From: a virus
Length of the DNA: 64,000 nt
IMG/VR virus record: IMGVR_UViG_3300042914_002334
Location: 1-64,000 of that record
Reading direction: 5' to 3' (one strand)
The position numbers and the translations under genes are program-made. The notes beneath the pieces are model-generated. The model was not told the DNA's origin. It saw only the letters and a program-made list of their open reading frames with translations, and made no database searches. Positions 34,692 to 43,271 of this stretch are shown here, one piece after another; the first letter of the stretch is position 1, and each line of letters starts with the position of its first letter.

Positions 34692-35666
34692 TTAACCAAA
34701 TGTTCCGCCATTTATCGAACTTACCAAGTTGTCAACATAATATTTATTGACCAAATCTGCATCTGCTAACCCATTAGAATACTGCACTGGTGTTGGACCG
34801 ACAACCGTAACTTTATTGATCGCATCGCTTGCTAATATCATAGCAGTATCTCCTGACTGTGATATTAGATTTAATCTCGAATTTGTTGCTTGTATGTTTA
34901 ATTCTTCGCCTGCATTTGTTTGAAGCGTTGAACTGCCGGTGCCGCTAACTACTATTTTTCCAGTTCCATTAGGTAACAACACCAAATCAGAATCTTCTGC
35001 CCCGGCAGATATCGTGGCATTATTTCCGTTTATTACTACTGGTCTTGTTCCGCCGGCAGTTAGTGTATTTTGTGCTGGATCAAAAGTAAGATTTGAAGAT
35101 TGTCCTACAAATTCTGCTCCAGTTCCATACATTAGTTGATTCTGAACTAATGAAGTTACGCCAGTTCCACCCCGACTGACCTGAACTGTTTCGAGATTGA
35201 TAGTTACTTCTTGATCTGTAACTGTAATTGATAGACCGCCAGTTGCTGTAAAAGTAAGTGCTTGTCCTATTTTTTCCCAAGCACTACCATTGTAAAATTC
35301 TGCAAAGGGTGGAGTAGTCTGATTGTTTATGCGAACCATTCCAACCTGAGCATCTTCTGGTCTGTGTGCGTTGTTTCCAACAGGAATACTAAGTGCTTTG
35401 TTTCCGTTAAACTTTAATACACCCGATTGAAGCAAACTTATTTCAGTTCCATCGATGTCAAAAACGCCATCTGCGCGACTTATAGAAATGTTTCCAGTTT
35501 CAGCAGTTATTGAACTGCCTACGATATTCGCATATTCTGTATCAGTTACTTGTCTTGCACTGAACGTAGAAGTAACGGAATCATAAAATATGAATCCGCC
35601 CTCTTTTCCAAATTGAATCTCATCCGATATGCCAGATAAGCCATAATTTTTTGTATAAGTGGTCAT
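34692..35666 (-). CDS. Small tail-fibre-type structural protein (324 aa)
   Basis: N-terminus MTTYTKNYGLSGISDEIQFGKEGG..FYDSVTSTFSARQVTDTEY. The middle holds a VGMVRINNQTTPPFAEFYNGSAWEKIG motif typical of phage structural proteins, one VSRGGTGVTSL repeat, and a C-terminal block (LVLLPNGTGKIVVSG...NKYYVDNLVSSINGGTFG) paralogous to the end of the 27065 fibre (LKLLPNGTGSVVIQT...NKYYVDQTITAAVSDIDGGEY). It heads the 35666-31030 transcript. Start ATG 35666, AGGAAT before it, and an exact TATAAATA late promoter. Likely part of the fibre/baseplate-rim apparatus. Confidence 0.8.
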   Translation of the reverse strand: MTTYTKNYGLSGISDEIQFGKEGGFIFYDSVTSTFSARQVTDTEYANIVGSSITAETGNISISRADGVFDIDGTEISLLQSGVLKFNGNKALSIPVGNNAHRPEDAQVGMVRINNQTTPPFAEFYNGSAWEKIGQALTFTATGGLSITVTDQEVTINLETVQVSRGGTGVTSLVQNQLMYGTGAEFVGQSSNLTFDPAQNTLTAGGTRPVVINGNNATISAGAEDSDLVLLPNGTGKIVVSGTGSSTLQTNAGEELNIQATNSRLNLISQSGDTAMILASDAINKVTVVGPTPVQYSNGLADADLVNKYYVDNLVSSINGGTFG

Positions 35667-35686
35667 GTCTTATTCCTACCTAATAA

Positions 35687-35694
35687 TATTTATA
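35687..35694 (-). promoter_or_regulatory. Late promoter TATAAATA (exact T4 consensus)
   Basis: Minus-strand TATAAATATTATTAGG, 20 nt before ATG 35666, with AGGAAT between. The only perfect match to the T4 late octamer among the sites listed. Confidence 0.7.
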
Positions 35695-35705
35695 TCAAAG
35701 ATTTT

Positions 35706-37796
35706 TCAAACATATGTGATGATTATTTTTGCCGCGCCTTGAGTAACGCCGGCCATCGCTAAGTTTCCAGTAATTAGAATGTCTCCATTTACATTTGCTC
35801 CAGTAGTGCCACCAATTCCAAACTTAGTAGTCCCGTCAATTATATATTTTCCTACCATTTTTAAATCAAACAAATTGTTTGTTGCCAGACCGTCTGCGGA
35901 AACTACTTCAGGAGTTGAAGCAATTTCATATCCTAAACTCATTATTGGAGTTCCGTTAAATGCGGCTGTAACATCTATCAGTATAGACACAATACGAGTT
36001 CCAGTTGTCAATTGTCCGATACTAAACGTTTGAGGTGTGATGTTACTAATACTGTAAGAAAGTGTCTTACTGTCAACAGTCGCAGAACTTTCTCTTCCTA
36101 TGATTGACCAAGCAGAGCCGTTCCACAACCACATACTCCATTGATCTACATAGTTTCCACTTCCGTCGGCGCTGTCAATCACATACGCTTGATCGCCAAC
36201 GAGTGGTCTTAGAGCATCGCGAGCCGTAATATTTGCTACGACTGACGTGTTTCCATTTCTTAGACCCTGTTCGATAAACAAGCCAAGAGCATAGTGTCCG
36301 TTTTGTCCGCTTACTACACCGCAAGTTGTCAAGAATGAACCCTGCTTGTCAATGATAGTCATAGGACCACCATCGTCTCTGCTTAGTTTCAATACTTCGT
36401 TAGCCGTATTAGCAGCAACACTTAGCGCCAAACTTGATGTGCTATTTGGACCCGCAAATGGGTTGTTATCAGCGTCATTTATGCCATTTTGTATAGTTAT
36501 TGATCCGCCAACTTCATTTTTGACAACCAGATTTCCACTATCGTCAGCATATGCTATTATGTTTGGAATATTTGCTTCATTGATGTCTATCGCCATATCT
36601 CCGGCGGCACAGTATGTTAAATCTGCAAAATTGAGTGAGGCATATATATTTGTCTTGAATGACACTGTTACTCCGTTTATCACGGCGGTTGGATTTGGGC
36701 CTGACTGTGGAAGTTTTAGTGCCACGAATTCATATGCACTTCCTAATCCACCAATATTACTTGTAATAATAGTAGCAGCGTTTACTTTTGATGCGGTTAG
36801 TTTATGTTGAGAAGACCCCGCGTTGATTGCATTGATTGCAAAAGTTAAATCATACGTAGCAGATGACGTATTGTTTAATGTTACTTCAACGCCATTCAAT
36901 TGAATAACATCACCAGAATTACCAGTTGGATTTGACCCAGTTCCTATAGAATAGGTTGGGTTAGCGGCGGCAATTTTCATTAGAATTGGTCTTCTACTTT
37001 CATCGCTTGTAGTTAGACCTCCCAAACCATCAGTAGTAGGATAAATGTAATCTCCGACGTTGCCTGGAAGCCCTGGAATAAAATCTACTATTCCGTTTCC
37101 TGGTCTTAGTATGAATTGATTTGGTCCAGGACCTGCACTGACAACTGTTCCAATAAACTTAGACACATTGTCAGCGTCACTCTTTACAAATTGCCCGTCT
37201 TCTATACAAATAGCATCGCCCTGTTTGAAATTATTATCCTTTTTCTCCAATATATAGTTTGTAAGTGGATTCATATAGTTAAATCTGGCCATAACATTAG
37301 AGCCAAATGTAACGCTAATAGTCGGAGGAGAAGGATCAATCATTGGCACTCCTAATTCATTTATTTGAAAGAATACCACATCCCCAACAACGCCAAATAA
37401 TCCGTTTCCTGATGTACTTAAAAAGGTATTGTACCTTAATCTATCTTCAACGATTGCAACTACTTCAGAGTCATTTTTACTGACTATACTAACAACTTGA
37501 AGTACCTTTGCATCCTGTGCTCCTGCAACAAAATCTCCGACTTCTACATCATTACCATTATATTGAAACGGTATTCTTGTTAGATTACTACCGTGTTGCA
37601 TTGGTATTGGAACACTAAAAGTAACCTTCCATCTGTATGGCTTTGGATTTGTACCGAACGCATAGTATGGGTCGCCACTTGAATTTGAATATGGCCAATA
37701 CGCATCTGGAATAGATGCAGTGGCCAAGGCAGAAATTACTTTTGGAGGTTTATTAAGACCTATAAAACTGGTTTTCCAGACATTTATTCCACTCAT
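35706..37796 (-). CDS. Virion structural protein, unlike the repeat fibres (696 aa)
   Basis: No GGTG repeats. The N-terminal ~150 residues (MSGINVWKTSFIGLNKPPKVIS...WPYSNSSGDPYYAFGTNP) are unrecognised. Residues ~190-260 (GDAICIEDGQFVKSDADNVSKFIGTVVSAG) resemble a beta-barrel. Later come ITARDALRPLVGDQAYVIDSADGSG..VDQWSMWLWNGSAWSIIG, a common phage surface motif, and a C-terminal beta domain ending KIIITYV. It begins 9 nt after the stop of the 37806 gene, with AAGGAATAAAA directly before ATG 37796, so it is the second gene of that transcript. It probably links fibres to the particle or is a tail-surface protein; function not recognised. Confidence 0.75.
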   Translation of the reverse strand: MSGINVWKTSFIGLNKPPKVISALATASIPDAYWPYSNSSGDPYYAFGTNPKPYRWKVTFSVPIPMQHGSNLTRIPFQYNGNDVEVGDFVAGAQDAKVLQVVSIVSKNDSEVVAIVEDRLRYNTFLSTSGNGLFGVVGDVVFFQINELGVPMIDPSPPTISVTFGSNVMARFNYMNPLTNYILEKKDNNFKQGDAICIEDGQFVKSDADNVSKFIGTVVSAGPGPNQFILRPGNGIVDFIPGLPGNVGDYIYPTTDGLGGLTTSDESRRPILMKIAAANPTYSIGTGSNPTGNSGDVIQLNGVEVTLNNTSSATYDLTFAINAINAGSSQHKLTASKVNAATIITSNIGGLGSAYEFVALKLPQSGPNPTAVINGVTVSFKTNIYASLNFADLTYCAAGDMAIDINEANIPNIIAYADDSGNLVVKNEVGGSITIQNGINDADNNPFAGPNSTSSLALSVAANTANEVLKLSRDDGGPMTIIDKQGSFLTTCGVVSGQNGHYALGLFIEQGLRNGNTSVVANITARDALRPLVGDQAYVIDSADGSGNYVDQWSMWLWNGSAWSIIGRESSATVDSKTLSYSISNITPQTFSIGQLTTGTRIVSILIDVTAAFNGTPIMSLGYEIASTPEVVSADGLATNNLFDLKMVGKYIIDGTTKFGIGGTTGANVNGDILITGNLAMAGVTQGAAKIIITYV

Positions 37797-37805
37797 TTTT
37801 ATTCC

Positions 37806-40800
37806 TTAAGTAAACATAACAAACTCAATAACTGCACTTGTCGCCCCAGTTCCGTTTGTCCCTGTTGCCGATTTTGTAAGACTAAGCTTCATAGTATGTA
37901 TTCCAGGATTAAACGCCGAGAATGCAGTTCCGGATCCGTTTGTTCCTATAGTTCCCGAAACCAATAGTTTCGTACTAGTGCCTTCAGAAAATGATCTAAT
38001 GTTATATGCGCCCCCCGATTTTTGTATTCCATAATACAGTATTGATAATGGGGGCGAGCTATATCCAGTAAAGGTAAATGTTACTTCGCAGGCGGTCGAG
38101 GCTACAGTGGTATAGACCGCAGTTCCTGTTCCAGCAAGAATAGTTGGTGTCCCAGCCAAATTACCACTTCCATCGTAATAAATTTCTACAGCAAATCTTG
38201 AGAGATTTCCAGCACCTCCGCCACTCCCTCCGCCACCGCTATACTGAGGAATGTTCAGTGTTCCGTTTGAGAATGTTGCAGGGCCGCTACTTCCAGTTGT
38301 TGTCAGTGTTATAGGAGCTTGATAGTCAGTTCCAGCCGAAGCAGCAGAAACTCCAGTTCCATTACCCTTTAATAGTCCATTTACAGAAGTTGTAAGTGTT
38401 ATTGCTGGAGTAGTTGTGCTATTGGAAACTGTTCCGCCAAATCCATTAGCAGATGTAACGCTTACAGCAGTAACTGTTCCACTGCCACCACCTCCAGTAG
38501 CATCGGTGCTGTTGACCCAAGCAGTTCCGTTGTATTTTAGAACTTGTCCGTTTGATGGAGAAGTAATGGTTACTGTTCCCAAATCAGCCAGATTTATTGT
38601 CGCGGAACCTCCAAGTGAGGCAGAGCGACCGTTAAATGTAACGCTGCTATTTGTCAGGGCGCTGTTAGATATGCCAGATAATGTTCCGCCAAGCGTTAGA
38701 CTTCCACTTGATGTCACGGTTCCAGTTAGTGTTAGTCCATTTACCGTTCCAGTTCCACCGACACTTGTAACGGTTCCGCTTCCACCATCACCAGTTGCAT
38801 CCGTGCTATTTACCCAATTACTTCCATTGTATTTTAGAACTTGTCCGTTTGTTGGAGAAGTGATGGTGACTTGATTCAGATTATTAAGACCAAAAGTCGT
38901 AGAACTTCCAAGAGCAATAGTAGTGCTGTTTATGGTAATGCTATTGTTCGTTAGTGCAGTGTTTGGTATGTTACTTAATGAACCACCCAATGTAATATTT
39001 CCGCTGCCAGTGACCGTTCCAGTTAGTGTTAGTCCATTTACCGTTCCAGTTCCACCGACACTTGTTACCGTGCCGCTTCCACCACCGCCAGTAGCACTCA
39101 GTGTGCCATTACTGTAAGAAAGTCCAGAACCAACAGTAACAGTTGTGAATCCGGAACCATTTCCTGCAACTATACCGTTTAAGGTGGTTGATACTGCAAT
39201 ATTTCCACTCGAAGTTACGGGTGAATTAGATACTGTGAAACCAGTTGGCATAGATAAACCAACACTGGTCACTGTTCCGCTACCGCCACCAGTTACTGTT
39301 CCCCACTCTAAAGCAGTTCCGGCAGAATTTACACGCAATACCTGATTCGCAGTTCCAATATTTGTTAAACCAGTTCCGCCGGAGGTTGTTGGAACGGTAG
39401 ACTGTGTGAACCCAAGTGTTACCGCTCCGTTAACGGTGGTTGCACTTACTGCGCCGCTTCCAGTTACACTTAAAACTCCCTTATTACTAATAGTAGTTCC
39501 ATTGACCTCTATTCCAGTCCCTCCAGTATAGGTTCCTGGGCCGCCAAACTGCGTGAACTCTACATCAGTAGTTCCAGTGTTTATTGCTCCAGTAGTCGTC
39601 ATTATCCATTGTGTGGTGGCAAGAGTTCCTTCTCCAACGAAGAAGGCATCGCCGGCGTTCATGTTTAAAGAATTATTAAAATCAATTGCTCTGGTCAACT
39701 CAAAAGGATTTGATGCAGTCATCAAATATATTCCATTTTGTGATTTAGTTGTTTGATTTTTAACTAAAACGCGATCACCGACATTTACTGTCAATCCACT
39801 AATAGTGTCCAGCGGGCCGGATCCAGTTAGTTTTGCTCCGACTCCATTTGTTCCATTAGTGTAGGTGCCACTAATATTTGATTGAGTTGCTACACGAGCG
39901 GCTTCTTTTATAAACAAGCCAGATACTAAATTATCTACATACTGTTTTGTTGCTGCTTGTAATGATGCGGTAGGATTTGCATTTAATGTTAGTGGGCCAG
40001 ACATAGTATCGCCCGTTTTAGCAACGCCGCCCAGATCAGCAAGAGTTATTGTTCTTGATCCACCAAGCGCAACAGCAGTTCCGTTTATAGTAATGCTGCT
40101 GTTTGCTAATGCACTGTTTAGTATGTTACTTAATGAACCACCGAGTGTCAAGTTACCACTTGTGGTAATCGTTCCCGTTAGAGTTAGTCCATTTACTGTT
40201 CCAGTTCCACCGACACTTGTAACTGTGCCGCTTCCACCACCGCCACCACCGCCAGTAGCACTCAGTGTGCCATTACTGTAAGAAAGTCCAGAACCAACAG
40301 TAACAGTTGTGAATCCAGTTCCATTTCCAGCAACTATGCCGTTTAATGAAGTTGATACTGCTAAAGTGCCGGCCGCAGTTATTGGTGATCCTGTCACGGT
40401 AAACCCAGTTGGCATACTTAGACCAACGCTGGTAACTGTTCCGCCTGTTGATCCTCCACCTCCTCCAGTGCTTGATATTTCTATTGTCTGAGTGTCAAGA
40501 CGATTGATGACCATATTGGCGCCGGCTTTCAACTTGACACTACTAATATGTGTTCCATCAGTGTCGCTACCAGTCAAACGAATTATTGCTCCGTCTGCTG
40601 TGCTTTGAGCTGTTGCAGTATAAACTACGCTCGCGTATGAACTTATTACACCCATTGGGTTTATAAGTATGCTGGTTCCGTCTACTCTTACTCCGCCGAG
40701 TGCAGAGTTTTGACCTGTGCCGGCTGTTGGCAGCGTATAAACAGTTGACGCAAATTCAAGTGCTGTTCCAGCAGAATTTACTTTTAGATATGAATTTGGT

Positions 40801-41477
40801 GAGCCAACTATAGTTAAACCAGTTCCGCCGTGCTCTATGTTTAATACACCATCAAGAGTGAAGTTTCCAGAACTTGTTATTGGATTAGTGGTGCTTGAAC
40901 TAACAGTTAAACCAGTTACGCCAGTGTCAAATCCAACACTTGTTACCGTTCCAGTTCCAGATGTGTTGCCCCAATATACTTGCCCACCGCCTTTAGTAAG
41001 TAATACTTGTCCTGCTGTTCCGCCAGCAATTGACAATTTGGTTATATCTGGCATAGATATAGTTTCACTTACTGTCAAGTTAGCAACAGTTAGCGTATTA
41101 GTGTTCTTGTTATACGCAAAGGTATCATCGCCGCCAAGATCGCCATTGTCATTGAACTGAATTTGTCCGTTAGAACCTCCTGGTTCATCTACATTCAATA
41201 CTTGTTGAAAAGAACGCTGATCAACGCCAGTAATGTATATGTCTTTGTCTGTATTATAGATGCTAACAGTATCGACTGTGACATAATTAGTTTCAGTCGC
41301 GGTTAATCCAGCAATAATTACAGATTTATCTGCTGCTCCGCTCAGTGCGAGTGAACCGGTGTTTAGTCCGCCAAGAGACGATGCATTAATTACAGTTGGA
41401 TTCGCAGTAGAGGTCGTAACAGTAGAAAACGGATCGTCAACTGATACTATTGTTTGGGTTGGGGTAATAATTGCCAT
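37806..41477 (-). CDS. Repeat tail-fibre protein (1,223 aa)
   Basis: First gene of the fibre array. N-terminus MAIITPTQTIVSVDDPFSTVTTS, then NGQIQFNDNGDLGGDDTFAYN, followed by several near-identical blocks of GTVTSVG(L/G)...FTV(T/S)(G/N)SP(I/V)T, GNGTGFTTVTVGSGLSYSNGTLSATGGGG, NGLTLTGTVTSSG and NGQVLKYNG..WVNSTDATG. It has one shared module (GDRVLVKNQTTKSQNGIYLM...TTQWIMTTTGAI) and a C-terminal ~110-residue beta domain (FAVEIYYDGSGNLAG...SAVIEFVMFT) that likely forms the tip. Repeated G4 runs (GGGGSG) act as linkers. Start ATG 41477 with AAGGAAAAATATA. Host-recognition fibre by repeat type. Confidence 0.85.
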   Translation of the reverse strand: MAIITPTQTIVSVDDPFSTVTTSTANPTVINASSLGGLNTGSLALSGAADKSVIIAGLTATETNYVTVDTVSIYNTDKDIYITGVDQRSFQQVLNVDEPGGSNGQIQFNDNGDLGGDDTFAYNKNTNTLTVANLTVSETISMPDITKLSIAGGTAGQVLLTKGGGQVYWGNTSGTGTVTSVGFDTGVTGLTVSSSTTNPITSSGNFTLDGVLNIEHGGTGLTIVGSPNSYLKVNSAGTALEFASTVYTLPTAGTGQNSALGGVRVDGTSILINPMGVISSYASVVYTATAQSTADGAIIRLTGSDTDGTHISSVKLKAGANMVINRLDTQTIEISSTGGGGGSTGGTVTSVGLSMPTGFTVTGSPITAAGTLAVSTSLNGIVAGNGTGFTTVTVGSGLSYSNGTLSATGGGGGGGSGTVTSVGGTGTVNGLTLTGTITTSGNLTLGGSLSNILNSALANSSITINGTAVALGGSRTITLADLGGVAKTGDTMSGPLTLNANPTASLQAATKQYVDNLVSGLFIKEAARVATQSNISGTYTNGTNGVGAKLTGSGPLDTISGLTVNVGDRVLVKNQTTKSQNGIYLMTASNPFELTRAIDFNNSLNMNAGDAFFVGEGTLATTQWIMTTTGAINTGTTDVEFTQFGGPGTYTGGTGIEVNGTTISNKGVLSVTGSGAVSATTVNGAVTLGFTQSTVPTTSGGTGLTNIGTANQVLRVNSAGTALEWGTVTGGGSGTVTSVGLSMPTGFTVSNSPVTSSGNIAVSTTLNGIVAGNGSGFTTVTVGSGLSYSNGTLSATGGGGSGTVTSVGGTGTVNGLTLTGTVTGSGNITLGGSLSNIPNTALTNNSITINSTTIALGSSTTFGLNNLNQVTITSPTNGQVLKYNGSNWVNSTDATGDGGSGTVTSVGGTGTVNGLTLTGTVTSSGSLTLGGTLSGISNSALTNSSVTFNGRSASLGGSATINLADLGTVTITSPSNGQVLKYNGTAWVNSTDATGGGGSGTVTAVSVTSANGFGGTVSNSTTTPAITLTTSVNGLLKGNGTGVSAASAGTDYQAPITLTTTGSSGPATFSNGTLNIPQYSGGGGSGGGAGNLSRFAVEIYYDGSGNLAGTPTILAGTGTAVYTTVASTACEVTFTFTGYSSPPLSILYYGIQKSGGAYNIRSFSEGTSTKLLVSGTIGTNGSGTAFSAFNPGIHTMKLSLTKSATGTNGTGATSAVIEFVMFT

Positions 41478-41525
41478 TATATTTTTCCTTATTCAAGTCG
41501 CAATGCGACGAATTACTCATACATA

Positions 41526-41533
41526 TATTTAGC
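41526..41533 (-). promoter_or_regulatory. Late-type promoter variant GCTAAATA
   Basis: Minus-strand GCTAAATATATG, 48 nt before ATG 41477 and 38 nt after the terminator at 41571-41597. Confidence 0.4.
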
Positions 41534-41570
41534 AAAATCCCATATTTTTAATTATACCAATATGAAAAAA

Positions 41571-41597
41571 ACAAAACCGTCACGAGGACGGTTTTGT
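41571..41597 (-). terminator. Intrinsic terminator after the glycosyltransferase gene
   Basis: 11-bp stem ACAAAACCGTC / GACGGTTTTGT with 5-base loop, followed on the minus strand by a run of T. 18 nt after the stop codon at 41616. Confidence 0.88.
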
Positions 41598-41615
41598 AGT
41601 AGAAGTGCAGAATTT

Positions 41616-42506
41616 TTATTGCGTTGCTTCTGCGGAATCCTCAATCAACTTGATTTTCCCAGCATTCTTCATTGCTTCGAGATATGCCTGACCAAGACTG
41701 CTAATTAGAGCGTCTTGAACGCTTGCTGAGTAGGAGAAGTTTCCACGCTGAGATAGCATTACACGCTTGTCAACATAAATCTTCCCGCCCATTGAGCGCC
41801 AGTTATCGCAGAAATTCCAGTCGTCATTTACATACAACTCATTTTTGACACCAGACTCAAAGTAGGTTCTTAGAACTGGTTGTTCGGTGCCGACTTCGCC
41901 TTCGTTCTTGTATTGAACGACAGATGGATGCTTAGAAAGCGTATCAAATACTTCACGCTTTACTAACATAAATCCGCTACCAACACGAGAAACTTCGTGA
42001 AGACCGTCTTCACCCTCTTCTGCACCTTCAAAGGTGTTTACTACCCATCTGATTGGAATAGTTTTAGTAGGATACAAACCACCGATAACATCAACTTTTC
42101 TGTTGAGAAGAACCATTAAGTGCCAAGGCTCCCAAGCAATTTCACCGTCGATAAACATCAAGTGAGTGCTATCTGGTTGCTCAAGAAACTTAGATACCAA
42201 GGTGTTCTTTGCACGAGGCAATAGAATATCATTGGTTGAAGTTCCAATAGACCACTCTAAACCGAATTGACGAGCCGCATTAGAGAATTTGATAAAACTA
42301 ATGAACGCTGCTTCGGAGATAGTTCCATTGTTGCAAGGAACAACAATATGAATCTTAGTGGTTCGTAGATAGTCCATATCTACTTTTACAGCATCTTCGG
42401 ATTCTGATGCTACTTCTGGTGTAGCGGTTTCTGCCGCCGGGGTTTGTGCTACTTCCTGTGTGATTTCTACAGGTGCTTTTGACTTTTTGGTCTTTTTAGT
42501 TGCCAT
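41616..42506 (-). CDS. Glycosyltransferase-like protein (GT-A type, 296 aa)
   Basis: After a Lys/Ala/Thr/Glu-rich N-terminal tail (1-45) comes KIHIVVPCNNGTISEAAFISFIKF..AARQFGLEWSIGT..DILLPRAKNTLVSKFLEQPDSTHLMFIDGEIAWEPW. This is the nucleotide-sugar-binding layout of GT-A family glycosyltransferases, with FIDGE where most have a DxD motif. VIGGLYP, VSRVGSGFMLVKREVF and ELYVNDDWNFCDNWRSMGGKIYVDKR fit the acceptor half. Related proteins are common in T4-like phages of marine bacteria. It stands directly upstream of the fibre block, so it might glycosylate virion or host-surface components. Start ATG 42506 with AGAAAGGTAAAT; own terminator. Substrate unknown. The missing second Asp of DxD leaves catalytic activity uncertain. 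Confidence 0.7.
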   Translation of the reverse strand: MATKKTKKSKAPVEITQEVAQTPAAETATPEVASESEDAVKVDMDYLRTTKIHIVVPCNNGTISEAAFISFIKFSNAARQFGLEWSIGTSTNDILLPRAKNTLVSKFLEQPDSTHLMFIDGEIAWEPWHLMVLLNRKVDVIGGLYPTKTIPIRWVVNTFEGAEEGEDGLHEVSRVGSGFMLVKREVFDTLSKHPSVVQYKNEGEVGTEQPVLRTYFESGVKNELYVNDDWNFCDNWRSMGGKIYVDKRVMLSQRGNFSYSASVQDALISSLGQAYLEAMKNAGKIKLIEDSAEATQ

Positions 42507-42545
42507 ATTTACCTTTCTGTGAGTGTAATAAAGTTATGATAACAA

Positions 42546-42553
42546 TATTTAAC
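42546..42553 (-). promoter_or_regulatory. Possible late-type promoter GTTAAATA
   Basis: Minus-strand GTTAAATATTG, 39 nt before ATG 42506; two mismatches to the T4 octamer. Confidence 0.35.
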
Positions 42554-42572
42554 AGCAAAGTCAATGGCTAAT

Positions 42573-42752
42573 TTATTTTTCATCTAAATAATCAGCGTTT
42601 TTGGATACACTGGTCTTTTCTTGTTTGTTCTCTTTAAGAACACGAAGAGATTCCTTGATTGTCTTCATCAATTTTAGTTTTTGCTCCATGCTGGCAGATG
42701 CAAGCAAGCCTCTGCTTTCCTGTATTAGTGTAAGAACTTGTTTTCTCTCCAT
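42573..42752 (-). CDS. Small basic helical protein (59 aa)
   Basis: Reading the minus strand from ATG 42752 gives MERKQVLTLIQESRGLLAS, then SMEQKLKLMKTIKESLRVLKENKQ, ending NADYLDEK with TAA at 42573-42575. The ATG lies one base after the stop codon of the 116-residue gene (TAA-A-ATG), so translation is probably coupled. Predicted to be almost wholly alpha-helical and amphipathic, with Lys/Glu spacing compatible with a coiled coil. No known family recognised. It occupies an interval otherwise empty on both strands, which favours a real gene. Confidence 0.65.
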   Translation of the reverse strand: MERKQVLTLIQESRGLLASASMEQKLKLMKTIKESLRVLKENKQEKTSVSKNADYLDEK

Positions 42753-42753
42753 T

Positions 42754-43104
42754 TTAATAACTCACAGTAACAAAATTGATGTTTCCTTCGGCCCAGTCAG
42801 TGACTTTGGCTCTAAACAAAACAAAATTACCAGTAAAATTCAAGAATCCATTTTTTGAAGCGGATAAATCAAGTTGCTCTACATCAAACCAATCCGTTTC
42901 TGTTGGTTCTGAATATAGAGTTGCCTGTAAAAATACATTACCAACAAAAGAGTTAGAGAATGACCAAGCAAAAGTTTGCAGCGATCTTCCAGCCACATAG
43001 TAACTTGCTGCTTCTTGTGAATCACCAGTAAGTTGCATAAACTCTCCAGCTGGAGAAGTATGACTACTTGCCGATAACAAATTGATAGCAGTTGTTTGTG
43101 CCAT
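42754..43104 (-). CDS. Small structural-type protein (116 aa)
   Basis: Product begins MAQTTAINLLSASSHTSPAGEFMQLTGDSQEA and continues with SLQTFAWSFSNSFVGNVFLQATLY, TDWFDVEQLDLS and FVLFRAKVTDWAEGNINFVTVSY. This alternating hydrophobic pattern suggests a beta-sandwich of the kind found in small phage decoration or tail proteins. The ATG at 43104 overlaps the stop of the 55-residue gene (TAATG), and the 59-residue gene follows by one base, so the three form a tight cluster. Function not recognised. Confidence 0.7.
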   Translation of the reverse strand: MAQTTAINLLSASSHTSPAGEFMQLTGDSQEAASYYVAGRSLQTFAWSFSNSFVGNVFLQATLYSEPTETDWFDVEQLDLSASKNGFLNFTGNFVLFRAKVTDWAEGNINFVTVSY

Positions 43105-43271
43105 TATCCTCTCTCTACTTCGACTATTACATCATTGCCAAGCAATTCTTGAGCAACTTGCTCAATCGCTGCAATAGTTTCTTCGCTTACTAATTCAATA
43201 TCGCCCTGATCATTGGTTTTAGCTAACTTGCTCACTATGATCACTATCGATTGTTCGTAGATTTTCGCCAC
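43104..43271 (-). CDS. Small acidic protein (55 aa, GTG start)
   Basis: The frame from GTG 43271 reads MAKIYEQSIVIIVSKLAKTN, then QGDIELVSEETIAAIEQVAQELL, ending VIVEVERG, with TAA overlapping the next ATG (TAATG). The start is supported by GAGG 6 nt upstream and by an AATAAATA late element 24 nt upstream. Both lie inside the 3' end of the 271-residue gene, which it overlaps out of frame by 53 bp. Acidic helix followed by a strand; no family recognised. A shorter product from GTG 43235 is possible. Confidence 0.55.
   Translation of the reverse strand: MAKIYEQSIVIIVSKLAKTNDQGDIELVSEETIAAIEQVAQELLGNDVIVEVERG

Noticed and set aside
1042-41160. Many long plus-strand open frames across the fibre block with recurring APVPPFATANVP-like peptides
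   Set aside because: They are antisense images of the GGTGAT fibre repeats (Gly/Thr codons read backwards give Pro/Val/Ala). They lack ribosome sites and promoters, and the minus-strand frames are complete.
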